A stretch of DNA of 64,000 nucleotides. It comes from Bacteroidota bacterium. GTDB lineage: Bacteria > Bacteroidota > Bacteroidia > Chitinophagales > Saprospiraceae. Shown piece after piece: positions 44,092 to 53,045 of this stretch (position 1 is its first letter; each line of letters begins with the position of its first letter). The DNA lies in the NCBI GenBank assembly GCA_003045895.1, contig PZPC01000013.1:24938-88937 (forward strand), read 5' to 3'. A program made the position numbers and the translations under genes. The notes beneath the pieces were generated by a model that did no database searches, was not told the DNA's origin, and worked only from the letters and a program-made list of their open reading frames with translations.

Positions 44092-46116
44092 ATGAGAGTA
44101 TTTTACCAGTTGAACGAATTGCCCCAATTTAAGCGGGCAGTACTCACTATCGGCTCTTTTGACGGTGTGCACTGTGGCCACCAACAGCTGCTGGCGCGAA
44201 TCAATCGCCTGGCCCGTCAAATCGATGGAGAAAGTATCGTTGTCACCTTCCATCCGCATCCCCGCCAGGTTATTTACCCCCGGGATAACTCCCTGCAGTT
44301 GCTGTCAACCATCGAAGAGAAAGTTGCTCTTTTTGAGCACTACGGGGTGGACAACGTGGTGGTGGTACCCTTTACGGTCGCCTTTTCTCAACTCAGCGCC
44401 GATGAATACATCGAACGGTTTCTCGTAGAAACCTTCCATCCCCAAACCATCGTGATTGGTTACGACCACAAATTTGGCCTCAACCGCCAGGGAGATATTG
44501 ATTATCTGAAGTGGCACAGTAAAAAAGCGGGTTATGAGGTGGTAGAAATTCCGCCACGGGAGATCAATGATATTGCCGTTAGCTCTACCAAGATCCGCAA
44601 TGCTTTGCAACAAGGACGAGTGAAAGAGGCGGCGCGTTTCCTGGGCCATCCTTACGAGATAACGGGCAAAGTGGTGCACGGGCAACACTTGGGTACCCAA
44701 TTGGGCTTTCCTACGGCCAATGTCCAGCCCGACAATCGGTTCAAGCTCATTCCAGCACAAGGTATTTATGCGGTCTGGGTGCGGCACCAGGGGGAGATTT
44801 ATGGCGGTATGCTCTACATTGGGAACCGGCCCAGTATTGCTGACGCAAAGGAACACGTGATTGAAGTGCATATTTTTGCTTTCAACAAAAACATCTACGG
44901 TGATGAACTTACGGTTGTCTTTGTGGATTATCTGCGGGCCGACGTTAAGTTCCAAAACCTCGCTGAATTAAAGGCCCAACTCGCCGAAGACCGGGAGGAC
45001 GCGCGCGCAATTCTTAGCCAGGAGCAGCCTGGTCTGCTGGCAGAACTTCCTGGTCCGGAACTAGCCATCGTTATCCTGAATTACAATGGTGCCGCCTACC
45101 TACAGGAATTTTTGCCCAGCGTACTGGCTTCGGTCGCCGGAACACCCTATCAGGTTATCGTAGCAGACAATGCGTCCACGGATGCTTCCCTGGCTATCCT
45201 CGCTGCTTCCTTTCCAGAGGTGAGGTGTATTGTGCTGAAAGAAAACCTGGGCTTTGCCGCCGGCTACAACGAAGCGTTGCAGCAGGTCAATGCCGACTAT
45301 TTCGTCCTCCTCAATTCCGACGTCAAGGTAGCACCCGATTGGATTGCCCCCTGCCTGCAGGTGCTGGAGCACAACCCGGGCATTGCCGCTTGCCAACCCA
45401 AAATACTTGCTTACCAGCAACCCGACACCTTTGAATATGCCGGTGCGGCGGGCGGCTGGTTGGATATCCTCGGCTATCCTTTTTGTCGGGGACGTATTTT
45501 CAATACCACCGAAAAGGACGAAGGCCAGTACGATGAACCGGCCGATATTTTTTGGGCTTCCGGCGCAGCACTTTTTATTAAAGCTGATATTTTCCGGGCT
45601 TTTGGTGGGTTCGATGCGGCTTATTTCGCGCATGCCGAAGAAATAGACCTCTGCTGGCGATTGAAGCGCGCAGGTTACCGTATCGTCGTTGTTCCTCAGG
45701 CCGTTGTTTACCACCTCGGAGGAGGGACGCTGGAATACTTGTCGCCCAAGAAGACCTACCTGAATTTTCGCAATACCCTGATTACCAGTTTTAAAAATGA
45801 ACCGCTCGACAAGCTCGTTTGGTGGTTGCCGCTGCGCTTACTGATGGATGGCCTGGCTGGGTTTCTTTTCCTGATACAGGGGAAGTGGGCGCACATCGGC
45901 GCGATTATTAAAGCGCACTGGCATTTTTTTCCCCGGTTGGTGTACTGGTATCAGCGCAAAATAGCGACCGACAAACTGGTGGCTAAGTTCTCTATCGGAA
46001 AGTTTACCCAGGCCGGAATCTATTCAGGGAGTATCGTATGGGCCTATTACGCCCTGGGAAAGCGATCCTTTCAATCGCTCGCAAAACGCCGACTTCATGA
46101 AGAAACCAAAGGTTGA
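44092..46116 (+). CDS. ribF: RibF (riboflavin kinase/FAD synthetase) fused to a GT2 glycosyltransferase
   Basis: A 674-residue single frame. Residues 1-308 are a complete RibF. The FAD synthetase nucleotidyltransferase has GSFDGVHCGHQ (21-31) and the ISSTKIR-like VSSTKIRNAL. The riboflavin kinase domain has TGKVVHGQHLG, GFPTAN (205-210) and the catalytic Glu in HVIEVHIFAFN. After a short linker without Met (about 309-322), residues 323 to about 560 form a GT2 rhamnosyltransferase-like domain (LAIVILNYNGAAYLQEFLPS, VADNASTD, LLNSDVKVAPDW, HAEEIDLCWRLKRAGY) with a membrane-associated tail. RibF normally ends near residue 310. No internal start is available, so translation should give one fused protein unless it is an assembly error. 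It overlaps the next gene by 20 bp. Confidence 0.88.
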   Translation: MRVFYQLNELPQFKRAVLTIGSFDGVHCGHQQLLARINRLARQIDGESIVVTFHPHPRQVIYPRDNSLQLLSTIEEKVALFEHYGVDNVVVVPFTVAFSQLSADEYIERFLVETFHPQTIVIGYDHKFGLNRQGDIDYLKWHSKKAGYEVVEIPPREINDIAVSSTKIRNALQQGRVKEAARFLGHPYEITGKVVHGQHLGTQLGFPTANVQPDNRFKLIPAQGIYAVWVRHQGEIYGGMLYIGNRPSIADAKEHVIEVHIFAFNKNIYGDELTVVFVDYLRADVKFQNLAELKAQLAEDREDARAILSQEQPGLLAELPGPELAIVILNYNGAAYLQEFLPSVLASVAGTPYQVIVADNASTDASLAILAASFPEVRCIVLKENLGFAAGYNEALQQVNADYFVLLNSDVKVAPDWIAPCLQVLEHNPGIAACQPKILAYQQPDTFEYAGAAGGWLDILGYPFCRGRIFNTTEKDEGQYDEPADIFWASGAALFIKADIFRAFGGFDAAYFAHAEEIDLCWRLKRAGYRIVVVPQAVVYHLGGGTLEYLSPKKTYLNFRNTLITSFKNEPLDKLVWWLPLRLLMDGLAGFLFLIQGKWAHIGAIIKAHWHFFPRLVYWYQRKIATDKLVAKFSIGKFTQAGIYSGSIVWAYYALGKRSFQSLAKRRLHEETKG

Positions 46117-46852
46117 GATCCTTTATCAGGACGAAAGTATCGTTGTTGTCAATAAGCCCAGCGGATTGCTCAGTGTGCCGGATCGCTTCGATGTGAATAT
46201 CCCTAACCTGAAACACCTGCTGGCCGAAATTTTTGGGCAAACGGTCCGGACGGTGCATCGCCTGGACCGCGACACCAGTGGGGTGATTTGCTTTGCTTTC
46301 ACGGAAGATGCACACCGCCATTTGTCCCAGCAGTTTTCTGCTCATACCCCCCGCAAAACCTACTGGGCGCTGGTTGAAGGTGCCCTGGCTACTACCGAAG
46401 GAACCATTGATTTTCCGCTGGTAGAAGATCCCCGCAAGCCCGGCCGGATGATGATTGCAGCCAAAGGGCTGGAAACCCATACGGCCTACCGGGTACTGCA
46501 GCAGTACCAGTCGGTCGCCTGGGTAGCCGTAAATATTTTTACCGGGCGAACCCACCAGATCAGGGTCCACTTGCGCGCCATTGGCCACCCCCTGGTCGGC
46601 GATCCTTTCTATGGTCAGCGGTCTGCTTTTTTGGTGTCCAGTGTAAAGGGTAAAAAATTCAGGCTTGGCAAACATGCTACCGAACAGCCATTGCTCGAGC
46701 GTACTGCCCTGCACGCCGCCCAATTGGCATTTCTGCATCCAACTACGGAGCAACTGGTGGAATTTGAGGCACCGCTGCCGAAGGATGTCCGGGCTGTTTT
46801 GCAGCAGTTGGAAAAATGGGACAGCCTGACGCCCAAAAACAAATCTGAATGA
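46097..46852 (+). CDS. RNA pseudouridine synthase, RluA family
   Basis: A 251-residue enzyme that converts uridine to pseudouridine in rRNA or tRNA. The catalytic motif HRLDRDTSGV contains the nucleophilic Asp. The fold starts ILYQDESIVVVNKPSGLLSVP; FTGRTHQIRVHLRAIGHPLVGDPFYG is the second signature. There is no S4 domain, so it is of the short RluA/TruC type. Specificity cannot be told from motifs. It starts inside the last 20 bp of the RibF-GT2 frame and is translationally coupled to it. Confidence 0.92.
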   Translation: MKKPKVEILYQDESIVVVNKPSGLLSVPDRFDVNIPNLKHLLAEIFGQTVRTVHRLDRDTSGVICFAFTEDAHRHLSQQFSAHTPRKTYWALVEGALATTEGTIDFPLVEDPRKPGRMMIAAKGLETHTAYRVLQQYQSVAWVAVNIFTGRTHQIRVHLRAIGHPLVGDPFYGQRSAFLVSSVKGKKFRLGKHATEQPLLERTALHAAQLAFLHPTTEQLVEFEAPLPKDVRAVLQQLEKWDSLTPKNKSE

Positions 46853-46927
46853 TAGGTTGTTGATCGAAAGGTATCAACCAACCAGCTAGTTGTTGTTGGG
46901 AAGCAGCAAAGGAAAATCAGAAAATTT

Positions 46928-47806
46928 ATGACGCGGGGTACTTTACTACACGAATTATTGCATTTGCCGGGTTACTTAAATACGGTCAGAGGAATTTCTC
47001 GTGCAGCATACCCAGTTGAGAAAATAGCCTATGGCACCCATCGGCGCCAGTATTGTTTGTGTACCTGGCCAACCGCAGCCCCGCCCAAAGCCTGGGTTAT
47101 TTATTGGCACGGTGGGGGTTGGCAGTTTGGCTCTCCGGAACAATTTCAGGCGACCTCCCTGCCCTGGTTGCGCGCGGGTTACGGCGTTATCTTGCCGAGT
47201 TACCGGCGGTTGCCTTTCCATGATTTTACCGCTATCCGGGCTGACCTGATTGCGAGCCTGGTTGCTTGTCGGAAATGGTGGACGGAACAAGGTTATACCC
47301 CTCACCCCAAAGTTATCCTGCAGGGCCTTTCCGCGGGTGGCCACCTGGCCGCCGTGGTTGGTCTGGATCACCAACTGCAAAGCCAGGCTGCCTGGCAACC
47401 GAACCAGGTCATCGGTGTAATTGCCTGTGCCCCGGTGCTTGATCTGGCAACCATGGAGAACAATCCTATCATTCGGCTTTTAGCCGGCCAGCCCGGTACC
47501 ACCATTCACCACCAGGCCAATCCAATGGCCCTGATCCGTCCGGACAGTATGCCTTTGTTCCTGCTACACGGCACCGCTGATGGGCTGGTTCCTTACCAGG
47601 GAAGCGTCAATTTTGCCGAAAAATACCAGTTGGTAAATAGCGCAGCAGCCTGTGAATTCGTCACTTTACCCAACGGGACCCACCTGGAAGCGGGCCACTG
47701 GATGTATACCGGTGGAGAACTGCAGGCGCGTATTCTCGCCCGCGGCGAAGCGTGGCTAACGGCAGCCCAGGTTGCTATTCCTGGCGCAAAGTTTCAATAT
47801 CCGTAA
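46928..47806 (+). CDS. alpha/beta hydrolase (HSL/BD-FAE-like esterase)
   Basis: A 292-residue alpha/beta hydrolase. The oxyanion motif is YWHGGGWQFGS (about 58-68), the nucleophile elbow GLSAGG (about 136-141), the acid Asp in LLHGTADGLVPYQG and the His in GTHLEAGHW. HGGGW places it with carboxylesterases of the hormone-sensitive-lipase or BD-FAE group. There is no signal peptide. The last 32 bp overlap the convergent aminopeptidase P gene. Confidence 0.85.
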   Translation: MTRGTLLHELLHLPGYLNTVRGISRAAYPVEKIAYGTHRRQYCLCTWPTAAPPKAWVIYWHGGGWQFGSPEQFQATSLPWLRAGYGVILPSYRRLPFHDFTAIRADLIASLVACRKWWTEQGYTPHPKVILQGLSAGGHLAAVVGLDHQLQSQAAWQPNQVIGVIACAPVLDLATMENNPIIRLLAGQPGTTIHHQANPMALIRPDSMPLFLLHGTADGLVPYQGSVNFAEKYQLVNSAAACEFVTLPNGTHLEAGHWMYTGGELQARILARGEAWLTAAQVAIPGAKFQYP

Positions 47807-49166
47807 CGGTTTTAGGGATCGGTTTGCCGAGAATCTCATAGGCCGTGGGGGTCACCACCAGGTTGTCTTCGATCCGGATACCACCCAATTGCCGGTAGGC
47901 TTCCAGGGCCGGGTAATTGATAAAATCCTGGTGTTGGTGGTTGCTGGCCCACTGGTCGATGAGGGCCGGAATGAAATAGATGCCGGGTTCTACGGTGAGC
48001 GCAAAACCGGGTTCGAGCTTTTTGGCCAGCCGCAACGACTTCAACCCAAACTGGGTGGAACGTTGAACCGTTTCGTCGTAGCCAATCCAGTCCTCGTTGA
48101 GGTCTTCCATGTCGTGTACGTCAAGGCCAATCATATGTCCGAGTCCGTGCGGAAAAAACAAGGCGTGGGCACCCTGCTGCACGGCTTCTGCTACGTCACC
48201 TTTCATTAAACCCAACGCCTTGAGCCCTTGTGTAATCGTATGGGCTGCCAACAGATGGACATCCAGGAAAGAACGACCGGGTTGGACGGCGGCGATGGTT
48301 TTTTCCTGGGCCTCCAGCACGACCTCGTAAATCTCCTTTTGCTGGCTGGTGAATTGCTGGCCTACCGGAAAAGTACGGGTAATATCGCCCGCGTACTGCG
48401 ATGGCGAAGAAGCACCTGCATCCAGTAGGTAAAGCTGCCCATCTTTAATGGTATTACCGTGGTAGTGGTTGTGTAGAATGTGACCGTTGATGGTGCCGAT
48501 ACACGAATAGGCTAACCGGCCACCCCCAGCTACGGCAAGGCCTTCCACGATACCCGCTACGGCAGCTTCGGTTTGGCCCGGCCGACACGATTTCATGGCG
48601 GCCAGGTGCATGGCCCGGCTGATGTTAACGGCGATCTCCATCTCCCGGAGTTCCTCGGCGCTTTTGTAAGAGCGGAGGCCAATGATCGCTTTACAGAGTT
48701 GCTCCGAGAAGCCTTTTTCAACTTCAGCGGTGGGCTGTTCCAGGCAGTTGGCGAGCAAAATCAAGCGGTCGTGGCGGTAAGGGGGCAGGTAGTGAACAGG
48801 GTGTTGACGGGTGGCGGCTTGTTTTATTTTGGCCAGTCCGGCAGCGTAGGTATCCCACTTTTCAAGGCCAGCTGCCGCGGCTTTTTCAGCCATGGTGGGT
48901 TGTGCGCCCATCCAAACCACATGATCAAGCGAGAGGTCGTCACCGTAGAGCGTAGATTCCCCGGTGGCCGGATCGATGAGCAGGAAATGATGAGGATCCA
49001 TAATTCCCGTAAAGTACAGGAAATTGGAATCCTGCCGGAAAGGGTAGACGTTGTCCTGGTAATTCATCGGGCTTTCCTCGTTGCCGAAAAGGAGAATCAG
49101 TCCTTCGGCGGGTGCCTGCCGAAGCAAGGTTTGACGGCGGTTGTGGTAGGTTGGGCTTTTGAACAT
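47775..49166 (-). CDS. pepP: Xaa-Pro aminopeptidase (aminopeptidase P, M24B)
   Basis: A 463-residue metallopeptidase that removes an N-terminal residue preceding proline. The N-terminal AMP_N domain has the conserved QDSNFLYFTGIMDPHHFLLID. The catalytic pita-bread domain has the metal ligands in order: LYLLDAGASSPSQYAGDITRTF (two Asp), HGLGHMIGLDVHD (His), LTVEPGIYF (Glu) and GGIRIEDNLVVT (Glu). Length and order match E. coli PepP. It follows the small membrane protein gene on the same strand with 47 bp between. Confidence 0.93.
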   Translation of the reverse strand: MFKSPTYHNRRQTLLRQAPAEGLILLFGNEESPMNYQDNVYPFRQDSNFLYFTGIMDPHHFLLIDPATGESTLYGDDLSLDHVVWMGAQPTMAEKAAAAGLEKWDTYAAGLAKIKQAATRQHPVHYLPPYRHDRLILLANCLEQPTAEVEKGFSEQLCKAIIGLRSYKSAEELREMEIAVNISRAMHLAAMKSCRPGQTEAAVAGIVEGLAVAGGGRLAYSCIGTINGHILHNHYHGNTIKDGQLYLLDAGASSPSQYAGDITRTFPVGQQFTSQQKEIYEVVLEAQEKTIAAVQPGRSFLDVHLLAAHTITQGLKALGLMKGDVAEAVQQGAHALFFPHGLGHMIGLDVHDMEDLNEDWIGYDETVQRSTQFGLKSLRLAKKLEPGFALTVEPGIYFIPALIDQWASNHQHQDFINYPALEAYRQLGGIRIEDNLVVTPTAYEILGKPIPKTVTDIETLRQE

Positions 49167-49213
49167 GGCTGGTTAAGGTTTTTTGTGACGAGGAAAGACG
49201 CGGTGATTACGGC

Positions 49214-49735
49214 CTAAAACAAGGTAGCTGCTTCCCTGCGAATAGCGGCTTGGGCGGTAGCGATCGGGTCGGAATCCCGCTGGTCATGGTACCGCAATAA
49301 CGCCTCGCCAAGCACCTGGGCGGGCGCGTCGGCAGGCACTTTTTCGCTCACCAGTTCGATAAACTGGAACAAGTCATCGCGGGTTGCTTTTATGATTTGC
49401 CAGAGCTTTTCGGAGACGTAGATCTGCTGCGAGATGTTGTGCTCAAATTCCTGTTGTACAGCCAGCATGAGGGTTATTTTCAGGGTAGCAGCCTGCATGT
49501 TTCCGTGCTGGGTACGGAGCAACAAACCGCCCAGGGAAAGGCGTTCCACCAAGAGCGAGATGCGCTCGTAAGCCTGCATACGCAAGGGCATGGTATTCTC
49601 CTGGCGGTCGCGCCGCAGTTTTTGTTCCTGTACCTGTAGCTGTTTGGTCAGCATTTCTTTAATGATAAAATAGCTGGTGAGCGCTACCACCAGGGCAGGG
49701 AGGGTGATTTTTAAGATTTCCAGGAAAACGGACAT
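49214..49735 (-). CDS. conserved Bacteroidota membrane-anchored protein
   Basis: A 173-residue protein with one N-terminal membrane helix (ILKITLPALVVALTSYFII, about 7-26). A charged coiled coil (about 28-55, MLTKQLQVQEQKLRRDRQENTMPLR) and a helical domain (AYERISLLVERLSLGGLLLR, then QQEFEHNISQQIYVSEKLW) follow. I recognise this pattern as a family widespread in Bacteroidota with no known function (DUF7935-like). ATG 49735 is chosen; longer in-frame starts pass the promoter box at 49800-49807. Confidence 0.65.
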   Translation of the reverse strand: MSVFLEILKITLPALVVALTSYFIIKEMLTKQLQVQEQKLRRDRQENTMPLRMQAYERISLLVERLSLGGLLLRTQHGNMQAATLKITLMLAVQQEFEHNISQQIYVSEKLWQIIKATRDDLFQFIELVSEKVPADAPAQVLGEALLRYHDQRDSDPIATAQAAIRREAATLF

Positions 49736-49799
49736 AAATAAGGTGAGTTTCTTGAACAACAATACAAGTGACGCGGTGTTGTAAATGAACAACCAGTCA

Positions 49800-49807
49800 C
49801 AAAAGTA
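49800..49807 (-). promoter_or_regulatory. -7 box TACTTTTG upstream of the small membrane protein
   Basis: An exact TAnnTTTG on the minus strand, 64 bp before ATG 49735. It supports that start over the longer in-frame alternative at 49861. Confidence 0.45.
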
Positions 49808-49932
49808 ATGGCTAGTAGGGGAATCTGCTCTTTTGCGCGGTTTTTTTTCAGCAATTGCCAACTTAACGTTTCACGAAAACGTTATCATTTGTACATTTAC
49901 GTAGATTTTATCTAAATAACCTGATTTTGAAT

Positions 49933-50283
49933 ATGAGTACCGTAAAAACCAGTATCGAACCCATTACCCTCACGCCAGGTGCCATTAAGCAGTTGTTGCG
50001 TATTCGCGAGGAGCAGGCGGTTCCTGCCGATCACTGTTTGCGCGTAGGCGTTAAAGGCGGCGGTTGCTCTGGCTTTTCCTATGTGCTGGGTTTCGATGTT
50101 GTCAAAGACAACGACGAAGTGCACCAAATCAATGGCTTGCAGGTGGTCATGCAAAAAGCACACGCCATTTACCTGTTGGGAATGGAAGTGGATTGGTTGG
50201 ATGGACTCAACAACCGGGGCTTTACCTTCAACAACCCCAACGCCACGGAAACCTGTGGTTGTGGCACCTCTTTTTCGGCCTAA
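49933..50283 (+). CDS. A-type iron-sulfur cluster carrier (IscA/SufA/ErpA family)
   Basis: A 116-residue protein with the three invariant cysteines: one in KGGGCSGFSY and the C-x-C in ETCGCGTSF near the C-terminus. The family carries Fe-S clusters from the scaffold to target enzymes. The N-terminus ITLTPGAIKQLLRIREEQ is typical. I start at ATG 49933; an in-frame TTG six bases before it is less likely. It is a single gene; the suf or isc operon is not in the window. Confidence 0.93.
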   Translation: MSTVKTSIEPITLTPGAIKQLLRIREEQAVPADHCLRVGVKGGGCSGFSYVLGFDVVKDNDEVHQINGLQVVMQKAHAIYLLGMEVDWLDGLNNRGFTFNNPNATETCGCGTSFSA

Positions 50284-50323
50284 ATCAGATCAATATTACA
50301 GGTTTTCCTATCCTGGTTCTATG

Positions 50324-50492
50324 CTAGTGGTCTGTCAAGGCTAAAACTTCCGGTAGCCTGTGGCGTCTTTTGCGGCTACTCTGCGTTGGAGAACCCCTTA
50401 CGTAGCGGTGCTATGCGCGGGAACCCCCGCCTTGATTAGCCCCAAAATTCGCTCACACTCAACCGGAAAATTAACACTTGACAGACCACTAG
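50324..50492. mobile_element. 169-bp fold-back element (MITE-like)
   Basis: The ends are perfect 16-bp inverted repeats (CTAGTGGTCTGTCAAG at 50324-50339 and its complement at 50477-50492). The next 14 bases of each side still pair partly (CTTCCGG and its partner). Inside, GCGTCTTTTGCGGCTA and GCGAATTTTGGGGCTA are imperfect inverted copies, and TAGC-GGT-GCTA forms the centre at 50408. The whole element can thus fold into one long hairpin. It encodes no protein. No target-site duplication is clear. It lies between the IscA-type gene and the T9SS protein gene. Confidence 0.8.
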
Positions 50493-50544
50493 GATTGTCT
50501 TTTAGATAACACAACTAAGTACGCTGTTATCTTAAAAGGCTGCT

Positions 50545-50552
50545 TATATTTG
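50545..50552 (+). promoter_or_regulatory. -7 box TATATTTG of the T9SS protein gene
   Basis: An exact TAnnTTTG, 35 bp before ATG 50588 and 52 bp after the fold-back element. The -33 region (50520-50530) has no good TTTG. Confidence 0.5.
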
Positions 50553-50587
50553 TGTATTCATTCAACTTATCCAAAATTTTTTTCTTC

Positions 50588-52954
50588 ATGAAGCAACGGT
50601 TACTCACCTTCATTTTTCTGGCCCTGGCTGGCCTGACGGCTTCGGCCCAGGCTATTATCTGGCAGGAAGATTTTTCCAAAGGAATGGCTGGCTGGTCCGT
50701 CAATCCCATTATTTGTGGCAGCAACGCTGGCGCTACTTTTGGCAATAACTCCGGACCTCAGTACGGTATTTGGACCCTGGCGAGTGGTGTCATCGATGGC
50801 GAACCTGTTACGCTTGAGCCTGGCGATGTGTTCAATTGGAGTTTTTTGAACGCCAAAGAGTATATGGTGTATTTCTCTTCTGCAGACCTGGCTACCTACG
50901 GTACGGCTTACGGAACCTACAGCATCAGCGGCGACACCCTTACGTCTTCCATTGACGCAGCTGCAGTAGTTCCCAATGGTACTGCTTTTACCTCGGTAAC
51001 CACCAACGGCATTGTGAGCTGGGCTACCAACCTCAATGTCGATGCGGTGGAGGACGTTATCCGATTTATCGGTGTAGGTTCCCCCACGGTCGTCTTCTCC
51101 AATGGCAGCAACAATATTACCTATACGGCCGACGGCGGTAACGTGGTGTTGGAATTCACCAAACGCGAAGAATGTGGTACCCTCTGGACCTGGAGTCCGA
51201 ACGGTAACCTGGGTTACGGCCTGCTGGGCCAGAATCCCGGCGTAGCCATCGTCAACTCCGCTACCCGCACCAACGGCGTCATGGTCATGAACAACATCTA
51301 CCAAATGACCCAGGGCATGACGGGCGTTATTCCCAGCCCCAACCCGCCGCCGTACCCACATTACGTGTCGGAGCTGATCTCACCTCCAATCGATATTTCA
51401 GCCACCGACCGGGCTCTGTCTATTCGACTGACCCAGTTTTTGGCTTACCTGAATACGCCAGCGGAAGTACCAAATGGTTTGAAGACTTCTTTTTCGGTGA
51501 GCACCGACGATGGCGCCACCTGGAGCCCCGCTTCTGACCTCAATCCCACCTTCCCCACCAATACCCTGCGCAGCAATACGGTAACGGTTCCTATTTTGGC
51601 CAACTATACCAATGGTGCGAGTGAAATCCGGATCAAGCTTACCTTTGGTACCGACTTCTACTTTTGGGGTGTTGATGACATCACTATCCTGGAGCGTGTA
51701 GGTTACGATATGCAGGCCAACGCCAGTTTCTTTGCTATCCCTGATAATGTGAATACGCCTTACTCGCAGTTGCAGCCCCAGTACTTCATGGCTGATATCC
51801 AGAACAATGGCGGTCTGACGGCGGAAAACGTGAACTTGAACTTGCGCATCGTCGATTTCGACGGCAATGAAATTTTCAACCTGGACAAACCTTACGGCGC
51901 CATTCCTCCGGATTCACTGGCCGAGAATTCTTTCTTTGATATTACCATGCCACTGGACCTGCCAGCTACGCCTGCTTCCATCGGGTTTTACCAGGGAACG
52001 TATTCTTTGACCCACGACTCTACAGACGTCAACCAGGCCAACGATACCCTGCGCTTTGCCTTTTCGGTAACGGACACCTTGTTCGCCAAGGAAACTGGCC
52101 GTACCCGTGGTATTTTTCTCACCAACGACCGCGACTGGTACATCGGTAACAGCTACTACATGCCCAACGGGGATGGCTGGTACGCCCGTTACATCTCCTT
52201 CATGATCGAAAATGCCGATGATGCCGTGATGGGTACCGGTAGTGTAACGACCTACTTGTACGAATCGGATGGTGATGTAAATGGTGATGGTCGCATCGGA
52301 CCGGATGAGTATGGTGGTTCACCAATTGCTTTCAACGACTATCAGTTTGATGGTACCGAGAACCAGCAGCTGATCACCATTCCGGTGAGCATCGAGGAAG
52401 AGGGTATTCCGCTTACGAGTGGCAAGTACTACTTTGCCGTGGTGCAGTACGTAGGTGCTGATGCCAATGACCAGGTCGCTATTTCTGCCAGCGAGGCTTA
52501 CAACTACGCCGCTAATAACTTCATTACCGACTCTATCGCCGTGGAGCAGTATTCTGACGTGGTCGACCTGACAGCCGATGCACCCAACTTCTTCTCGGGT
52601 GGTTTCGGGGGTACTTCAGTTCCCGTAGTGCGCTTGTTCATTGGTGACAATCCCGATTTGGGACTGCCTCCCGTTACGGCCGTCAATGAAGTACTGCCGG
52701 CTGATTTCAAGGTCGCGGTATTCCCTAACCCTGCTGCAGTGAGTTTCAACCTGGATTTGCAATTCCCCGAGCAGGTGGATGTGCTGGTTCGTTTCTACGA
52801 CCAGACCGGGCGTATCCTCTTTACCCAGAATTATGACAAACTGAGCCAGGGTCGCTTCAATTACGATACGACCCAATTGCCCAATGGCACGTACTTTATC
52901 CAGTTGGATACCGCTGCTGGTACCCGCACGGAAAAAGTAGTCGTTCAGCACTAA
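50588..52954 (+). CDS. large T9SS-sorted secreted protein of unknown function
   Basis: A 788-residue protein with a signal peptide (MKQRLLTFIFLALAGLTASAQ). A beta-rich jelly-roll-like domain (about 22-380, starts IIWQEDFSKGMAGWSVNP, the 'choice-of-anchor J/MAM-like' opening) is followed by a CARDB-like or Ig-like stretch (about 385-500: QPQYFMADIQNNGGLTAENVN) and a second jelly-roll-like part (about 505-690). The T9SS type A sorting domain covers about 710-788 (AVFPNPAAVSFNLDLQF to EKVVVQH). It should be exported by T9SS. No catalytic motif is visible. ATG 50588 is chosen for the signal peptide. Confidence 0.8.
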   Translation: MKQRLLTFIFLALAGLTASAQAIIWQEDFSKGMAGWSVNPIICGSNAGATFGNNSGPQYGIWTLASGVIDGEPVTLEPGDVFNWSFLNAKEYMVYFSSADLATYGTAYGTYSISGDTLTSSIDAAAVVPNGTAFTSVTTNGIVSWATNLNVDAVEDVIRFIGVGSPTVVFSNGSNNITYTADGGNVVLEFTKREECGTLWTWSPNGNLGYGLLGQNPGVAIVNSATRTNGVMVMNNIYQMTQGMTGVIPSPNPPPYPHYVSELISPPIDISATDRALSIRLTQFLAYLNTPAEVPNGLKTSFSVSTDDGATWSPASDLNPTFPTNTLRSNTVTVPILANYTNGASEIRIKLTFGTDFYFWGVDDITILERVGYDMQANASFFAIPDNVNTPYSQLQPQYFMADIQNNGGLTAENVNLNLRIVDFDGNEIFNLDKPYGAIPPDSLAENSFFDITMPLDLPATPASIGFYQGTYSLTHDSTDVNQANDTLRFAFSVTDTLFAKETGRTRGIFLTNDRDWYIGNSYYMPNGDGWYARYISFMIENADDAVMGTGSVTTYLYESDGDVNGDGRIGPDEYGGSPIAFNDYQFDGTENQQLITIPVSIEEEGIPLTSGKYYFAVVQYVGADANDQVAISASEAYNYAANNFITDSIAVEQYSDVVDLTADAPNFFSGGFGGTSVPVVRLFIGDNPDLGLPPVTAVNEVLPADFKVAVFPNPAAVSFNLDLQFPEQVDVLVRFYDQTGRILFTQNYDKLSQGRFNYDTTQLPNGTYFIQLDTAAGTRTEKVVVQH

Positions 52955-52983
52955 TCATTTGTACTGATCGCTTTATAGCCCAT

Positions 52984-53024
52984 AAAAAAGGCGGCGTCGA
53001 ATTACTCGACGTCGCCTTTTTTTT
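52984..53024. terminator. bidirectional rho-independent terminator
   Basis: AAAAAAGGCGGCGTCGA and TCGACGTCGCCTTTTTTTT form a 12-bp GC-rich stem (one G-U) flanked by A and T runs, so it works in both directions. It sits exactly between the convergent T9SS and icd genes. Confidence 0.92.
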
Positions 53025-53045
53025 ATTCCCAAGTACCAGCAAGTA

